A stretch of DNA of 64,000 nucleotides from Populus alba (Eukaryota; Streptophyta; Magnoliopsida; Malpighiales; Salicaceae): the NCBI RefSeq assembly GCF_005239225.2, contig NC_133294.1:19605631-19669630 (forward strand), written 5' to 3'. How positions within the stretch are numbered: the stretch's first letter is position 1; each line of letters begins with the position of its first letter. Under the pieces are notes generated by a model. The model did not search any database. It worked only from the letters and a program-made list of their open reading frames with translations, and was not told the DNA's origin. This document shows, piece after piece, positions 47,126-58,870 of this stretch. The position numbers and the translations under genes were made by a program.

Positions 47126-48689
47126 GGCATGAGTGGTTCATGTACAAGAACTTAAAAAATGTTAAATAAATAGTTAAAAAATCAAGAAAATAGGTATTAC
47201 TTTAAATAAATATTAAAAAAGATATTAATAAAAAAAAAAAGGGTTAGACATTGTTAAGCCTGACTCATTTTGTAGGGACAGGTCCGCACACGTGTGCCCT
47301 TATATTTTTATTTGGTAATGGGACAAACAACATTTCATTCACCTTTAAATTTTTTGAATAAAAAAAAACACACATAGAAGGTGTGTCACTTGTTTTTTCC
47401 CCAAATTTCAAACAAAAAGTTTATATATGGCTCCAAGCTCGTATATGGCCTAAAAAATAAAAAATAAAAACTAAAATCAACCCAAAATTATAAAAATATC
47501 TTGAGATCAAATCTACCATATAAGGTAAATTGAATGGCTAAGAAAAACTCCCCTCTTTAAATGGAACTTGTTGACACCAAAATTAATTTTTTTATGGTAA
47601 AAAACTTTATCTCTATCATCAAAATCTATCCACTTTATCTCTCCTCACTCAAATTATAGACTAAAAAATAAGAAAAATAAAATTTTGAACTAAAAGTATG
47701 TTTTTAAAAAATCAAAGGACCGAAACTTTATAATATGAAAAATATGAGGACTAGAGTGAACTGTTTATGCCACCTTTTAATTGCCCTCCATCTCCTTCAT
47801 GTTTTTTCACTTTAACCTTGTTTCTTTCAATATTTTCCTTGTTCAACAAATTTGAAGTAATTAGGCTTCAATTTAGCCCCCAACAATTGCAATTAGTTAA
47901 AAATAAATTTTAAGGACTAAAATGAAAAGAAAAAAAATGATCAAGTGGGTCCAAAGTGAAATGCAATAGTGTGAATAATGTTTTTTTTATTTTTTACAGT
48001 AAAAAAATTAGTAAACCACTACAACCCAAAAAAAAATACTTCAAACAATTTTAAACCCCTAACCTCAATTCCCTCTCTCTCCTTGTAGCTATCATTCACA
48101 CCCACCATTTTCAATAGCCATTCCCCTACCCCTCAATCTTAAAACACCTACACATCAACCAGGAGACCACTCACCTTATTTTCCATTGTTAGTTAGGTGT
48201 TTTTTCCTCTACCCGTAGGTCTTTCACCAAGATTTGATCATTATCGCCACAACCAATCACCATCGTTACCCATATTCAACACTTAGATGTGTATTACACA
48301 TTTACTTTCTGTCAATTTAATATAATTTGTGTTAGTTATTGATTTAAAAAATATTAGAGTTTGGAATTAGGGATTTTTAATTAACTATCAAATATATTGA
48401 TTTGAGTTTTAATTATGTTGTTTTTAAAGAAAATCAATTATTTTATGTTGTTTTCAAATGTCAATTAAGGTTATAGTTAGGGTTTTTAAATTAGGAGTTT
48501 GGTTGAGTTAAATATAAAATATGTTATTTAGCTATGAAATACATCAAGTGGGTTGATAAATTTGTTATTATATTTTTATTTATAGGTTTTCAATGATTAT
48601 GTTATCACTAAGGTTTTGTTGATAAATTATATGTCTTGATTAACCATATACTATTTTGATAATTTAGGATTGAGTTTTGTTGTGGTGTT

Positions 48690-50000
48690 TGACAAAATGT
48701 TTAACAATATTTAAATGCTATGCTTCTATGGTGGTACCATTATCAATATCAATAATGGTAGCACTTATAATGAAGAAAGTATTGAGTTCTTAATTGTTAT
48801 ATTAGATATGTCTCTTAACAAGCTATATAGAATATTATGTGATTGATTCAGTTGGAATATGTTGGGAATTGAAGTTGAGATTACTTAGAGGATAAGGCAA
48901 ATCAGGTTTAGTTTATCTTGTTATGTCGGTGTACCCATTAATAATGGTTAAAGTGTGAATTGAATGTTTGGGTTTTCAAGTATTAATGAAGAATATGCAA
49001 GAGCTCTACTTTAATAATATACATATATGAGGAATGTTATCTAGTATGGAGTTGACTTAGGTTCCAAATAACATTCAAGGAACCACAAAAATATCACGGG
49101 CAATTGATCTATCTATATTAGGTGGTAATGAAAAGAACCAAACGTCGACATAATAAATTGTTAATATAGAACCCTAGTTGAATATAAAATCTGCTTCATG
49201 TTATTATGAAGATTTTGAATAAAGTATGAATGAAGATGACCATCACATTAATATAGATGGGGAAGAGGGTAAAATGAGAATGTTGTGGTAGTTGAGCCAC
49301 TAAATTAATTTGTGACCCCTAATACTCTTGAATTCAAGGTTGTGAGTGGACATATCCAATATGGATATAATAACTAGGTTATAAGTCATATGCATTCATG
49401 CTTATCGGGTGATGAATTAAAGATTGGACAAACATTCATAGACAAATATGAATGTATTGTTAAGATGATATTTTAAGAATTTATTGTAGTACAAGGCTCA
49501 CCATTCAATTAAAACTTATATGCAGTTGCAATGCATTTAAGAACCAACATGTAGATAATATTTACATAGAAAATATCATCAAATGTCTAATTAATAAGGG
49601 ATATCAAAGTTGAAAAAACTATAAACATATAGAAACCTACTTGTTTTACAATGTTATCGTCAGTTTGACTCGTATCTTAAAACTAAGATGATGTTAATAA
49701 TTGTAAAAGCTAATATAAGCATAAGGGTTACACATATTGAAGTTATTATAGAGATATTGTAAACTCCGTATAAAAGTACTAAAATAAATAATAATAGAGG
49801 AGTGAAAATTAATTTGATTGGCTAAGTTAACTTTGAATTAAATGAAAGGAAACTTGTGACTGTCAATGTTCAAATAATGAGGACTTGGGCTAATAATGTA
49901 ATAAGTGAAAAATTGATAAAATAAATAGAATAATTAACATTTCTAAGGCCACGGTGGCCGGCCAAACGAGGGAAGAGGAAAAAAGGAAAAATTATGAGAA
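48690..50000 (+). pseudogene. Decayed MuDR-like (MULE) transposase remnant
   Basis: A plus-strand frame starting near 48725 reads YGGTIINIDNGSTYNEESIE, then FLIVILDMSLNKLYRILCD, WNMLGIEVEITWRIRQIRF and SCYVGVPINNG. This matches the layout of the N-terminal part of plant MuDR-type transposases (GG-x-I opening, a Y-S/N stretch, a conserved SCY..VPI block). Further right (49400-49450) ELKIGQTFIDKYECIV resembles their GQ-x-F-x-S/K-K motif. Stops are frequent. Terminal repeats were not identified. Confidence 0.45.
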
Positions 50001-50598
50001 AAACCGTGAAAAAATCTTCCCACGAACATAAAACATAAAAGAGAGCTAAATTAATTGATCAATGCGTGTTAGAAGGAGACTGGGCAAGTAAAATTGAATA
50101 ACAAGAAGGAATTCTTCCTAGGAGGTCACGACATTGAGGAGAAAAATAAGGAAGAAATAGGAGGGTTTTCTAAGCTTTTAATCCTTCATTTTCTTTATAT
50201 AGGAAGGTAATAAACTCGCCTAAATTGCTTACTTTGTGAGGTTTTGTGTGGGGTGAAATATTGATAATGATTTTTATATTAGGGTGTTTGAATTGTGGAT
50301 GATTAATGATGATAAACATGAATAATTAAGGGGTAAGAGTTTAATTTTATAAATTAATAGAAGATGTTAATCATACCATGGTTAGTACTATAAACCAATG
50401 CATATAAAAATAGTGTTATGGATAATTGAGATGTATCAAGTGTATTTTGTGGAATTGTGTTGATTGGATTGAATGATAAAAGAAATATGATTAATTTGAG
50501 TTATTATAAAAGAAAAGAAAAAATCCATCCATTTATGTATAATCACGTGCTTATTCTCTTTATCTCCCATCCATCTCTCTTTTTTTTATTATTTCATA

Positions 50599-50975
50599 TA
50601 GGGGTTATTATTTTCAATTCGATTTAATTTTTATTAAAAATAAGAAATCAAATCGATTTTTTTTTAAAAAAAACCGAAACGGGTTTAAACCAACCGGTTT
50701 CAGTTTAATTTTTTAGGACAAAAACCGGTTCAAACCGGTTTGGTTTGGCTTTTTCGATTTGGCTTGGTTTTTTCCAGCTTGGCTCGAGTTTTTTCAGTTT
50801 GGATTCAGTTCGGTTTTTTCGATTTCAATCTTATAAAACCCAAACCGAACTGAATCGGTCGATTCTTCAAAATATTAATTAGTTTAATCAGTTTTTTTTT
50901 CATGATTTAGTTTTTGCGATTTTTTTTTTTATTTTCTCAGTTTAATCGATTTTTTAGTTTTTTGGCCCAACCCTA
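50599..50975. mobile_element. Short hAT-like element with CCGGTT repeats
   Basis: Starts taggggtt and ends aacccta, inverted complements with one extra g. It is flanked by an 8-bp duplication with two mismatches (atttcata, acttcatg). The interior is made of aaccggtttggttt-like repeats, as in the element at 33574. It is probably a shorter member of the same group. Confidence 0.5.
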
Positions 50976-52029
50976 ACTTCATGCTAGGATTACATTGTAC
51001 TCTTTATAACTATAACTTTAAACATTAATTTTCTTCTTCCTTTTCTATCAATTTTTTTTTCTAGTGTTGATTTTCTTTGAATATATAACGTGTCTTTCAA
51101 AAATAGTAATTCAAGTGCTTGTTCTCTCTACCCTCGCCATCTTTCACTCATTTCTTGCTTTATGTGATAAATTACATCATACTCGTTATAACTATAACTG
51201 TAAACATTATTTTTCCCTTTTCTAGCATTGTTTTTTTCCTTTTTCTAGTGTTAATTTTATTTGTATATATTGCTGTTGCTGCCGTCTTTTCATATTCTTT
51301 TTTTTAATGAAATTATGTTATTTTTTATTACTTTGTAATGTAATTTATTAACGTGGACCGATATTTATTTGTCATGTGCTCGCTTTGAATTTATTGTACG
51401 CAAGCACTCTTCGCTCAATTATCATCTGTCACCTCATTAACCAATAAAATATTGACAAACTACTTTAATTCAAATTTGATGTTTCAAGTTAACGGATTTG
51501 GATGGAAAGGCCGATTCTCCGAGCCCAAACCTTGAGGACCCGATTGCCTTAATCAGAATCATTGGGTTACACGTGCCAAAGATGCAATTCCTCATGGACT
51601 AGGAGAAATGCCGTTAAACCGAAGAAGATAAACACGTTAAAATGACGGGCTGTAACCCGCAGGCCTGCCATCCTTTTTCATTGGACCCTTGAAAATCCGG
51701 AACCCTTTTTCTCTTATCCCAATCCACCTAAATAAATTCCAGGCCTAATAAGACGACGAAAAACATTTTCCATCTTTCACACGCATATTCGCATGCGGAA
51801 CCCAGAAGAAGACACAAACTGGATAAGCAGCAACAAGCGGCGGACACAAAACCTTCTTACCAAAAACATTGTAACTCTCGCGGTAAGCTCCTTATCGTCT
51901 CATTCCAAATTCGCCTCAACCTTTGAAAGCACTGTATAAAGTTCATTTTTATCTGGGTTCTCGAACTTGTTTTGTTCGTAGCATGAGTTTTTGAGTTTTA
52001 TTGGTTGTTCTATACTAGTAGTTCAGGTT
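50976..52029 (+). other. Upstream region and 5'UTR of the PPR gene
   Basis: AT-rich to about 51480, then more balanced. A possible 5'UTR intron runs from ctcgcg|gtaagc (51880) to a ttcgtag near 51980. A tiny upstream frame (atg at 51983, stop at once after two codons) precedes the main start. No other gene seen. Confidence 0.4.
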
Positions 52030-53805
52030 ATGGATTTGATAGTACCTACAAGTCATACCCATGAAGGGCTTCGCTCATTTCAGTACTTCAATAGATACAC
52101 CACTAGAAGAAGTAGCTTCGCTGGAGCTAGAATTAGGGGTAATGATGGTTCAAGCAGGAAAGTCCATGTGGGGTTTAGAAAGTTAAGGAAGAGTAGGGTT
52201 TTTGCCGTTTCGGGAGTCGAAACTTTTCGTTGCAATGGTAAATTGCAAAATCTCGACAAGCCTTTAAACGGGCATATGGGAAATGGACACGTTTCTTCGA
52301 GTTCTATTGAGGAATTTGAGAGCAATAATCATCTTCGTAAATTGGTCAGAAATGGGGAATTAGAAGAGGGTTTTAGGTTTCTTGAAAACATGGTCTATCG
52401 TGGGGAGATTCCGGATATAATTGCTTCCACGAGCCTAATTCGAGGATTTTGTAAGATTGGAAAGACTAGGAAGGCGACTCGGATCATGGAGATAATAGAG
52501 GATTCTGGAGCGGTTCCAGATGTTATAACTTATAATGTATTGATTAGTGGGTATTGCAAGGCGGGGGAGATTGATAATGCTTTAAGGGTTTTGGACCGGA
52601 TGAGTGTTGCCCCAGATGTTGTTACATATAATACGATCTTGCGTACCTTGTGTGATAGTGGGAAGTTGAAGCAAGCAATGGAAGTTCTTGATCGACAGCT
52701 GGAAAAGGAGTGTTATCCAGATGTGATTACATACACTATACTGATTGAGGCGACTTGTGCAGAAAGTGGGGTTGGACAGGCCATGAAGCTCTTAGATGAG
52801 ATGCGAAGCAGAGGATGCAAACCGGATGTGGTTACATATAATGTTCTTGTCAATGGGATGTGCAAGGAAGGGAGATTGGACGAAGCTATCAAGTTCTTAA
52901 ACAGCATGCCATCATATGGATCCCAGCCTAATGTCATTACTCATAATATTATTTTGCGTAGCATGTGTAGCACAGGCAGGTGGATGGATGCAGAGAAACT
53001 ACTGACTGAAATGGTTCGTAAAGGTTGTTCTCCCAGTGTTGTTACTTTCAATATCTTAATTAATTTCTTGTGCCGTAAGGGTTTACTAGGTCGAGCAATT
53101 GACATATTGGAGAAGATGCCAACGCATGGATGCACTCCAAATTCCTTAAGCTACAATCCGTTGCTCCATGGCTTTTGCAAAGAAAAGAAGATGGACAGGG
53201 CAATTCAGTATTTGGAGATAATGGTGTCTAGAGGCTGCTATCCTGATATTGTGACCTATAATACTATGCTCACAGCTTTATGTAAAGATGGGAAGGTTGA
53301 TGCTGCAGTTGAGCTACTTAATCAGCTAAGTAGTAAAGGGTGCTCACCTGTTTTAATCACCTACAATACTGTGATTGATGGGCTCTCAAAGGTGGGGAAA
53401 ACAGATCAAGCTGTAGAACTACTGCATGAGATGCGTGGAAAGGGTTTGAAGCCTGATGTCATCACTTATTCCTCACTTATTGCTGGGCTTAGTAGAGAAG
53501 GAAAGGTTGAAGAAGCAATCAAGTTTTTTCATGATGTGGAAGGATTTGGGGTCAAACCCAATGCTTTCACCTACAACTCTATCATGTTTGGACTTTGCAA
53601 GGCTCAACAGACTGATCGTGCAATTGACTTCCTGGCTTATATGATATCTAAGGGATGTAAACCCACTGAAGTTTCATACACCATTCTCATTGAAGGCATA
53701 GCTAATGAAGGTTTAGCTAAGGAGGCTTTGGAGTTGTTAAACGAGCTGTGCTCAAGAGGAGTTGTCAAGAAAAGCTCAGCAGAACAGGTGGTAGTCAGGC
53801 TGTAG
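52030..53805 (+). CDS. Pentatricopeptide repeat (PPR) protein, P class, At1g09900-like
   Basis: Intronless frame of 591 residues. ATG 52030 is chosen because MDLIVPTSHTHEG aligns with the remembered start of At1g09900; upstream in-frame codons lack an ATG. Residues 1 to about 100 are basic and serine-rich, consistent with an organelle transit peptide. From about residue 105 to 580 there are roughly 13 PPR motifs of 35 residues. Typical blocks are PDVITYNVLISGYCKAGEID, PDVVTYNTILRTLCDSGKL, PSVVTFNILINFLCRKGLL and PDIVTYNTMLTALCKDGKVD. There is no E, DYW or SMR extension, so it is a P-class member. The family binds organellar RNA in a sequence-specific way for stability, splicing or translation; the target is unknown. 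The frame is intact and looks functional. The minus-strand frames inside it are shadows. Confidence 0.93.
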   Translation: MDLIVPTSHTHEGLRSFQYFNRYTTRRSSFAGARIRGNDGSSRKVHVGFRKLRKSRVFAVSGVETFRCNGKLQNLDKPLNGHMGNGHVSSSSIEEFESNNHLRKLVRNGELEEGFRFLENMVYRGEIPDIIASTSLIRGFCKIGKTRKATRIMEIIEDSGAVPDVITYNVLISGYCKAGEIDNALRVLDRMSVAPDVVTYNTILRTLCDSGKLKQAMEVLDRQLEKECYPDVITYTILIEATCAESGVGQAMKLLDEMRSRGCKPDVVTYNVLVNGMCKEGRLDEAIKFLNSMPSYGSQPNVITHNIILRSMCSTGRWMDAEKLLTEMVRKGCSPSVVTFNILINFLCRKGLLGRAIDILEKMPTHGCTPNSLSYNPLLHGFCKEKKMDRAIQYLEIMVSRGCYPDIVTYNTMLTALCKDGKVDAAVELLNQLSSKGCSPVLITYNTVIDGLSKVGKTDQAVELLHEMRGKGLKPDVITYSSLIAGLSREGKVEEAIKFFHDVEGFGVKPNAFTYNSIMFGLCKAQQTDRAIDFLAYMISKGCKPTEVSYTILIEGIANEGLAKEALELLNELCSRGVVKKSSAEQVVVRL

Positions 53806-54816
53806 CTTGCAATTTGTGTCATCTGTTGCACTGGATGACTGGTCTCTAATGTTACCTTGATTTCATGAGCCTCACTCTTTCTCAATTAATTATTTTCAGG
53901 AGCTCATCTCTTGCTTGAATTTGCAATTCACAATAAGCAAATCCAAGTTCAGTTTTGTTAGTCTCTGTAGCCCTTGTCCCCCAGTTCATTTGGTCTTGGG
54001 TGTGCTCCATGATTCTGATGAATGTTCAGTCTATCCTTGTTTGAGCTGCAAGTAATACTTATTCGAGCTTGCTCTCTTCTTCAGCTTGCACTTGAAATCT
54101 TTTATTAATATGATGGTGTTTTTCATAGTATTAACTTGTGAGATGCATCTCTCCCCTTTTGTCTGGAGATAGAGGGATGATGAGTTCTGGGTAAAAAAGT
54201 TCCAGAAAAAACTGAGATTGTGGTGATTATGAATGCATCACGATTGAACTTCGTACACGATTGAAGTTGAACAATGGGCTTGCATGATTGTTCAAACTGA
54301 TCATGCTGCCATCAGCTTTCATATACAGTTATACCGACAAATCTCCTTTTGCTTAATTCTTATAATCTGTTTATTTATACGTGGGCATTATCATTTTGGT
54401 TCTTCACATGATTTTGTGGTTTTTGCCTCTCCTGTAAAACCGTAATGTTACTTCCTTTTGAAACATCCGAGCATGAAAAATCTTTGGACCATACGCTTCC
54501 CAAAACACCGACATTGTTTGCAAAGGTGAAGTCATTACGCAACGGGGAATTAGATATTTGCCTTTCGTTGGTGCTCTCCGTGGCCATTGAAGATGGTTGG
54601 GATTTTTTGCCCATTCTTATCGCCTTGCTGTTTGCAAGTAATCAGCAGCAGTGCATTTGACTTCAAACAGCTTCTGGCACTCTTTGTTACGAAAATGGAT
54701 CTTTCCATAAGATTACTCGCACATCTTATGATTCTGGACATTCCTGCTACACTCAAGAACAACCAGAGCCATCATCATGATAAAGTGAGTGTTTGAGAGC
54801 CATCATGATAAATTGC

Positions 54817-54990
54817 GAGTGTTTGAAAATATGGTTGTATTTATTTTTTATTTTTTAATTAAAAATTAATTTTTTTTTTATGTTTTGTATCGTTTTAATA
54901 CACAGATCTCAAAATTAATTTTTTTAAAAATAAAAAAACATCATTTTAATATAATATAAAAAACACTTTAAAAAACCAACTATAATTATT
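54817..54990. repeat. Dispersed MITE, copy H
   Basis: gcgagtgtttgaaaatatgg at the left and aaaaaaccaactataattat at the right bracket the usual AT-rich core with 'aatacacagatctcaaaatt'. Confidence 0.5.
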
Positions 54991-55012
54991 AGTTGGCTGT
55001 ATCGCAAAAACA

Positions 55013-55165
55013 CACTTTAATTGAGTGCGGTTTGTATCTTTTGGATCGTTTTGATATGCTGATATCAAAAATGATTTTTAAAAAATAAAAAAATATTATT
55101 TACATGCTTTTCGACACGAAAAGCTATTTGAAAAGCAACCGCTATCACACTTCCCAAACACAATG
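55013..55165. repeat. Dispersed MITE, copy I
   Basis: Core 'gatatgctgatatcaaaaat' and right end 'gaaaagcaaccgctatcaca' then cttcccaaacac. It lies only about 20 bases from copy H. Confidence 0.55.
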
Positions 55166-55812
55166 ATCAGAAATAAGCTTTTTAATATGGAATAAAGTGG
55201 TCCTTCAGCAGGATGGAAAGGGGAAACAGATTTTTAAAACAAAAACAAGGCGGTGAGGAACCAATGGATGGTGATAGGACAGGTGCCTGCTAAGAGGACG
55301 AGCCTGACGTGTGCTGTAGTTGTATATGCCGTCTGAATCCCACATAAAAAGATAATCACCAGAAAAATTAAAAAAGAAGAATAAAAAAGAAGCAAGATAA
55401 TAACAAGAATTGAAAGGAGCAGAATTGTTAGGGCAAGTGATTTCAGTAATGCATCCTGAATATTTCTTTACATAAGCTTCCGATATTCCTGCTCCATCGA
55501 ACAATCTCGTGGCCTGCACAAACAGAGTTCCAAAAACAAAAAATAATCTTACATAACATTCTTGCGGAATAGACATATAGAAAAACATCAACCATTTTTG
55601 ACTTTTGATTAAAAAAAATCATTAGAAATAACTTCTGACTCGTGTCATGATACGATTCCCTGTTGAAAATATAAATCTTCAGAGAATCACGGTTCACAGG
55701 TTTAAGCAAAGAGGCAGTAGGTAGGGAAATTGTCAGGAATAACTGCCAATTATAACTTACAATATATAAGTTGGTAGATTTCATTTAATTTGTCCTGCAA
55801 ATTTTTGCCCAT

Positions 55813-55822
55813 ACTATATATA
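55813..55822 (+). promoter_or_regulatory. TATA box before the small acidic-protein gene
   Basis: actatatatagc lies about 310 bases upstream of the ATG at 56129. It is followed by C-rich leader sequence. Confidence 0.45.
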
Positions 55823-56128
55823 GCTTCTTCCCGCACAGGGTCTCAGAAATTTATAACTAGAAATCAAGTCATATTGACAAATCGTTTCTTGATCCTCCAA
55901 CATCAACCCTTCCCTTCTTTATGCTATTGTTTCCACTTTTTCCCTTAAAAACAAAAGGAAACTTGTTCACACGATCTTGTGAAATCTTCTCCACCACACA
56001 CACAAAATCCCTAACAAAAAAAGTGGAGAGAGGGGAGGACACGGACACGCAAAAGAACAGAGCCCACAATCATTCAGAAAGAATAATATTAATTTCATCG
56101 TCGTTTCGAAGGAAGAAAAGCTGCACTG

Positions 56129-56497
56129 ATGGAGAGGACTTTGTCTCCTAGAAATATAGAAGAAGAAGGGCCGCTGTCATGTTGGGGTCGTCTCAAGTAC
56201 CTGAAGTATCCATGGACTAAAAGAAGAATAACCAGCAACACCACAACGTCTCCAGGACAGAAGAGTAGTGCTATAGGTTGCAATATAACAGCAACTCTCA
56301 CGAGAAACAAAAGAAAACCAAAAGTCCCAGCTGGAAGGCGTTTTAGGTACTCCCCCTTAAGCTATGCTCAAAATTTTGACGATGGTAGCTGGGACAATGA
56401 TGATATCGAAGATGATGAATATCCCGGGTTCTCTTCAAGGTTTGCTCCGCCTCCATCAAGATCACTTGAAGAAGATAAAAGACAGAGCGCTGGTTGA
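56129..56497 (+). CDS. Small plant protein of unknown function with RYSPLSYAQNFDDG motif
   Basis: Single-exon frame of 122 residues, starting at the first ATG after a plausible TATA box and leader. The N-terminal half is basic (residues 20-65, including KYPWTKRRI and TRNKRKPKV). A central block, FRYSPLSYAQNFDDG (about 72-86), is followed by a strongly acidic stretch DNDDIEDDEY and a proline-serine tail. The pattern R/K-Y-D/S-P-L-S-Y-A-x-N-F-D-D/E-G is one I recall from several small uncharacterised plant proteins, some stress-induced. No signal peptide or membrane segment is apparent. Function is unknown. The motif makes a real gene likely. Confidence 0.7.
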   Translation: MERTLSPRNIEEEGPLSCWGRLKYLKYPWTKRRITSNTTTSPGQKSSAIGCNITATLTRNKRKPKVPAGRRFRYSPLSYAQNFDDGSWDNDDIEDDEYPGFSSRFAPPPSRSLEEDKRQSAG

Positions 56498-57170
56498 CAG
56501 AATTTCTTCCGAGAAAGTTGGTGTACTGGTATTATGCTGAATAAGCCTAATTCTTCTTGAACGATGTTTTAAACTCTTTTTTTATTCAGTAAAGAAAATA
56601 GCATTATACAACTAACCTTCATATTTCATTAGAGTATCCGTCTGCATTGATATAACATAGTACATGGACTGGATACAGTTTTTTGTATATTTGAAGGAAA
56701 CGGAGATGATGCCACTTAACGAATATGCCTTCAAGTTTTTGGACTCTTAACATCTCTGCATTCAAGTTATTGCTTTTTGATGCTAAAAAAAATTGATGGT
56801 ATTGATTTATTTTGTGTGGAAGTTTCGTTCAGAGATGTGCATTTATTTTTGTAAGCTGTCGGGATAAATAGACATCAGTTCTGGCTTTCATATTCAAATC
56901 GGTAAATTGTTCTTCCGAGACTAAGCTTAGGTTAATGGCTGAAGTTGAATTCGAACTCTGGGATGGGCCTGTCCTCACCAAATTGATCCTGTAAAGACCA
57001 AGAAAGAGAGGAATCCCGACTGTTCTCCTATGCAAAGTCTACCTCGGACCCGTTAATTAGTCGTTGGGCTGCTTGGCCTAATTGAGATTTTAGAAGGAAC
57101 TTGGAAAAGGTGGAGTTATGTATCCGTCTGTCCGCCTGGCTGTAGTTTGGTACAAAATCTTTAACTATTA
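56498..57170. other. 3' flank of small-protein gene
   Basis: 3'UTR-like sequence (gctgaataagcc near 56535, possible polyadenylation signals further on), then no recognisable feature. Confidence 0.5.
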
Positions 57171-57176
57171 AGTAAA

Positions 57177-57484
57177 GGGTGTCAAAAACATATTTTTAGC
57201 ATGATATGAAAATATAAAATAAAATCGGATCATAAAAATAGATTATAAAATTATAAAATTATATATAAAAAAAAATTATATATAATTTAAGCATCTTAAA
57301 ATACATGGTTCAAATAAAAATTTATATATAATTTAAGCATTTTAAAATACATGATTCAAATAAAAATCATACATAATTTAAGTAATTTGTCATTAACTAA
57401 TAATTAAAATACACAATCCATTTTTATAATCCGATTTTATTTTGTATTTTATGTGCCATGTTAAAAATGCATTTTTGACAACTA
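57177..57484. mobile_element. MITE with long terminal inverted repeats
   Basis: The left end ggtgtcaaaaacatattttt, with tagcatgatatgaaaatata next, complements the right end (ttttatgtgccatgttaaaa then atgcatttttgacaact) over roughly 60 bases. The interior also contains a direct repeat, 'ataatttaagcat..taaaatacatg'. The right end resembles that of the element at 20790-21880. Confidence 0.65.
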
Positions 57485-58720
57485 GATTCTAGTAGTTAGC
57501 TAAATTATTCAATTTTCTTATAACGGTAATTCAATATAATCAACTCAAAACTTAACAAAAGAATAAAAAGTCTTCAGTTAGATTGCTAGAAAAATCCAAA
57601 ACCAAAGCAATAATAATCATAAGACTTGCAGCACCAAACCTAGCTAGTTTTAGAATTATATAGTCTACTTTTAATAAACTGTATGATGATCAGCAACCAG
57701 CATTCTGGTTTCTGCAATACCATTTAAACCTCCTCGGTAGTTGTTATTTGATGATCAGCTAGAGATAGAACTTATGAGCTCTACTAAAGAATAACCATCT
57801 ATAGATAGCACAACCAAACGTTTTAAGTTTGGAACCAAGTCACGCAACACCATTTAAAAACTCTTTTAAGACCTAAGTTGAACACGATCCTGTGAAAAAA
57901 TAAGGGGAAAAGCTCTTTTTCAAAAAACCCAACCAAGTTCCAGAAAAACACAATTCCTTCACACAAACACAGAAAACAACATGGTCTTCCATACAAGCCA
58001 TATTACCCCCAACCTTAGCTACCATCCATCACCTTAAACACTCAGACTTTAACAAACTAACCTGGTTTTCACCTATAATGTTACTTTGAAAACTTCTCAA
58101 GTTGGGTCGATTACCATAAGGTCGAAGACCGTTTCAGAAAACAGGGCAAAGTTATTAAGTTGTTTGTTTTCCAGAAAACAAATCAAGCAGGAAAGCATTT
58201 TGGCTTTGCCACCATCCTCTCGAATCTGTCAGACAAAACTCTGCTAAAATGTTTAAATGATATATGGTTTGACTCCTACAAACATGTGGCTAAGCACAGA
58301 AGAAAAGATGAAGTGATGAAACAGAAACCAGTGGGAACATGGAAACAAATATCCAAGCATAACAGATTTGAGAGACTCGAGACTGGAGGCCGGAGAGGCA
58401 GAGACAATCAGATCAAAGACAAATGAAATAAAGAAAAAAATGGGTGTTTTGAGAGAAAGAAAGAGAGCAAAAGGCGTTGCTGGTGATAGTCTGCTTTTGC
58501 TAGGGTTGAGATTTAAGAATCAGAGAATGAATCCTCAATTCATTGCTTATCATCGGGTATGTCTTGGTCTAGAAGAAAGGGAGTGTAGTATAGTTTGTCT
58601 TTCCCACTCATTGGCTGCTCGTCTTAACAATGTGAGATTTGGGGAAAGGGGATCTGGGAATTTTTGGGAGACAAACGGGATGAAGAGGAGAGGACTGAGA
58701 AGAGTGGATAGGTTTTGTTA
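57485..58720. other. Spacer with a possible captured gene fragment
   Basis: From about 57900 to 58720 the composition is less AT-rich and one strand has long open stretches (plus 58160-58426 and 58368-58721). I recognise no protein. It is bounded on the right by the TIR-like terminus at 58725-58870. Confidence 0.35.
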
Positions 58721-58724
58721 ATTT

Positions 58725-58870
58725 TGTCAAACTCGGCAAACTCGGTCCGAGTTTATCAAGTTTGACCGAATTTAACCGTTTCTGAGTGTTTTACCTGATT
58801 TTACATAGTATATTTATGTTAACTCGTAAAATTCTATAATTTTATGAGTTAATATCGCGAGTTTAATAAT
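58725..58870. repeat. TIR-element terminus related to the F-box-carrying element
   Basis: The reverse complement reads 'attttacgagttaacataaa', 'actatgtaaaatcagg' and 'gataaactcggaccgagttt'. This is the same word order as the left end of the element at 20790 (ttttacgagttaacttgtat, accatgtacaatcggg, gataaactcaaaccgagttt). Confidence 0.5.

Larger units (their letters stand above)
44470..48690. other. AT-rich intergenic DNA
   Basis: No supported gene. Contains microsatellites (46327-46367, 47075-47121) and a less AT-rich patch at 45590-46080 with ACGT-type motifs such as acacgtgtcc. Confidence 0.6.
53806..55810. other. PPR 3' flank and repeat-bearing spacer
   Basis: 3'UTR-like sequence to about 54130 (ttattaatatgatgg near 54105 could serve as a polyadenylation region). 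Then come two MITE copies (54817-54990 and 55013-55165). Frames near 54375-54800 and 55205-55784 are not convincing genes. Confidence 0.5.

Noticed and set aside
52080..53885. Several minus-strand frames across the PPR gene
   Set aside because: Antisense shadows of a long, clearly coding repeat-protein frame.
55205..55784. Minus-strand frames of 113 and 128 codons
   Set aside because: One includes a plausible acceptor (tgtgcag) but neither continues into recognisable coding sequence; considered chance or non-coding.
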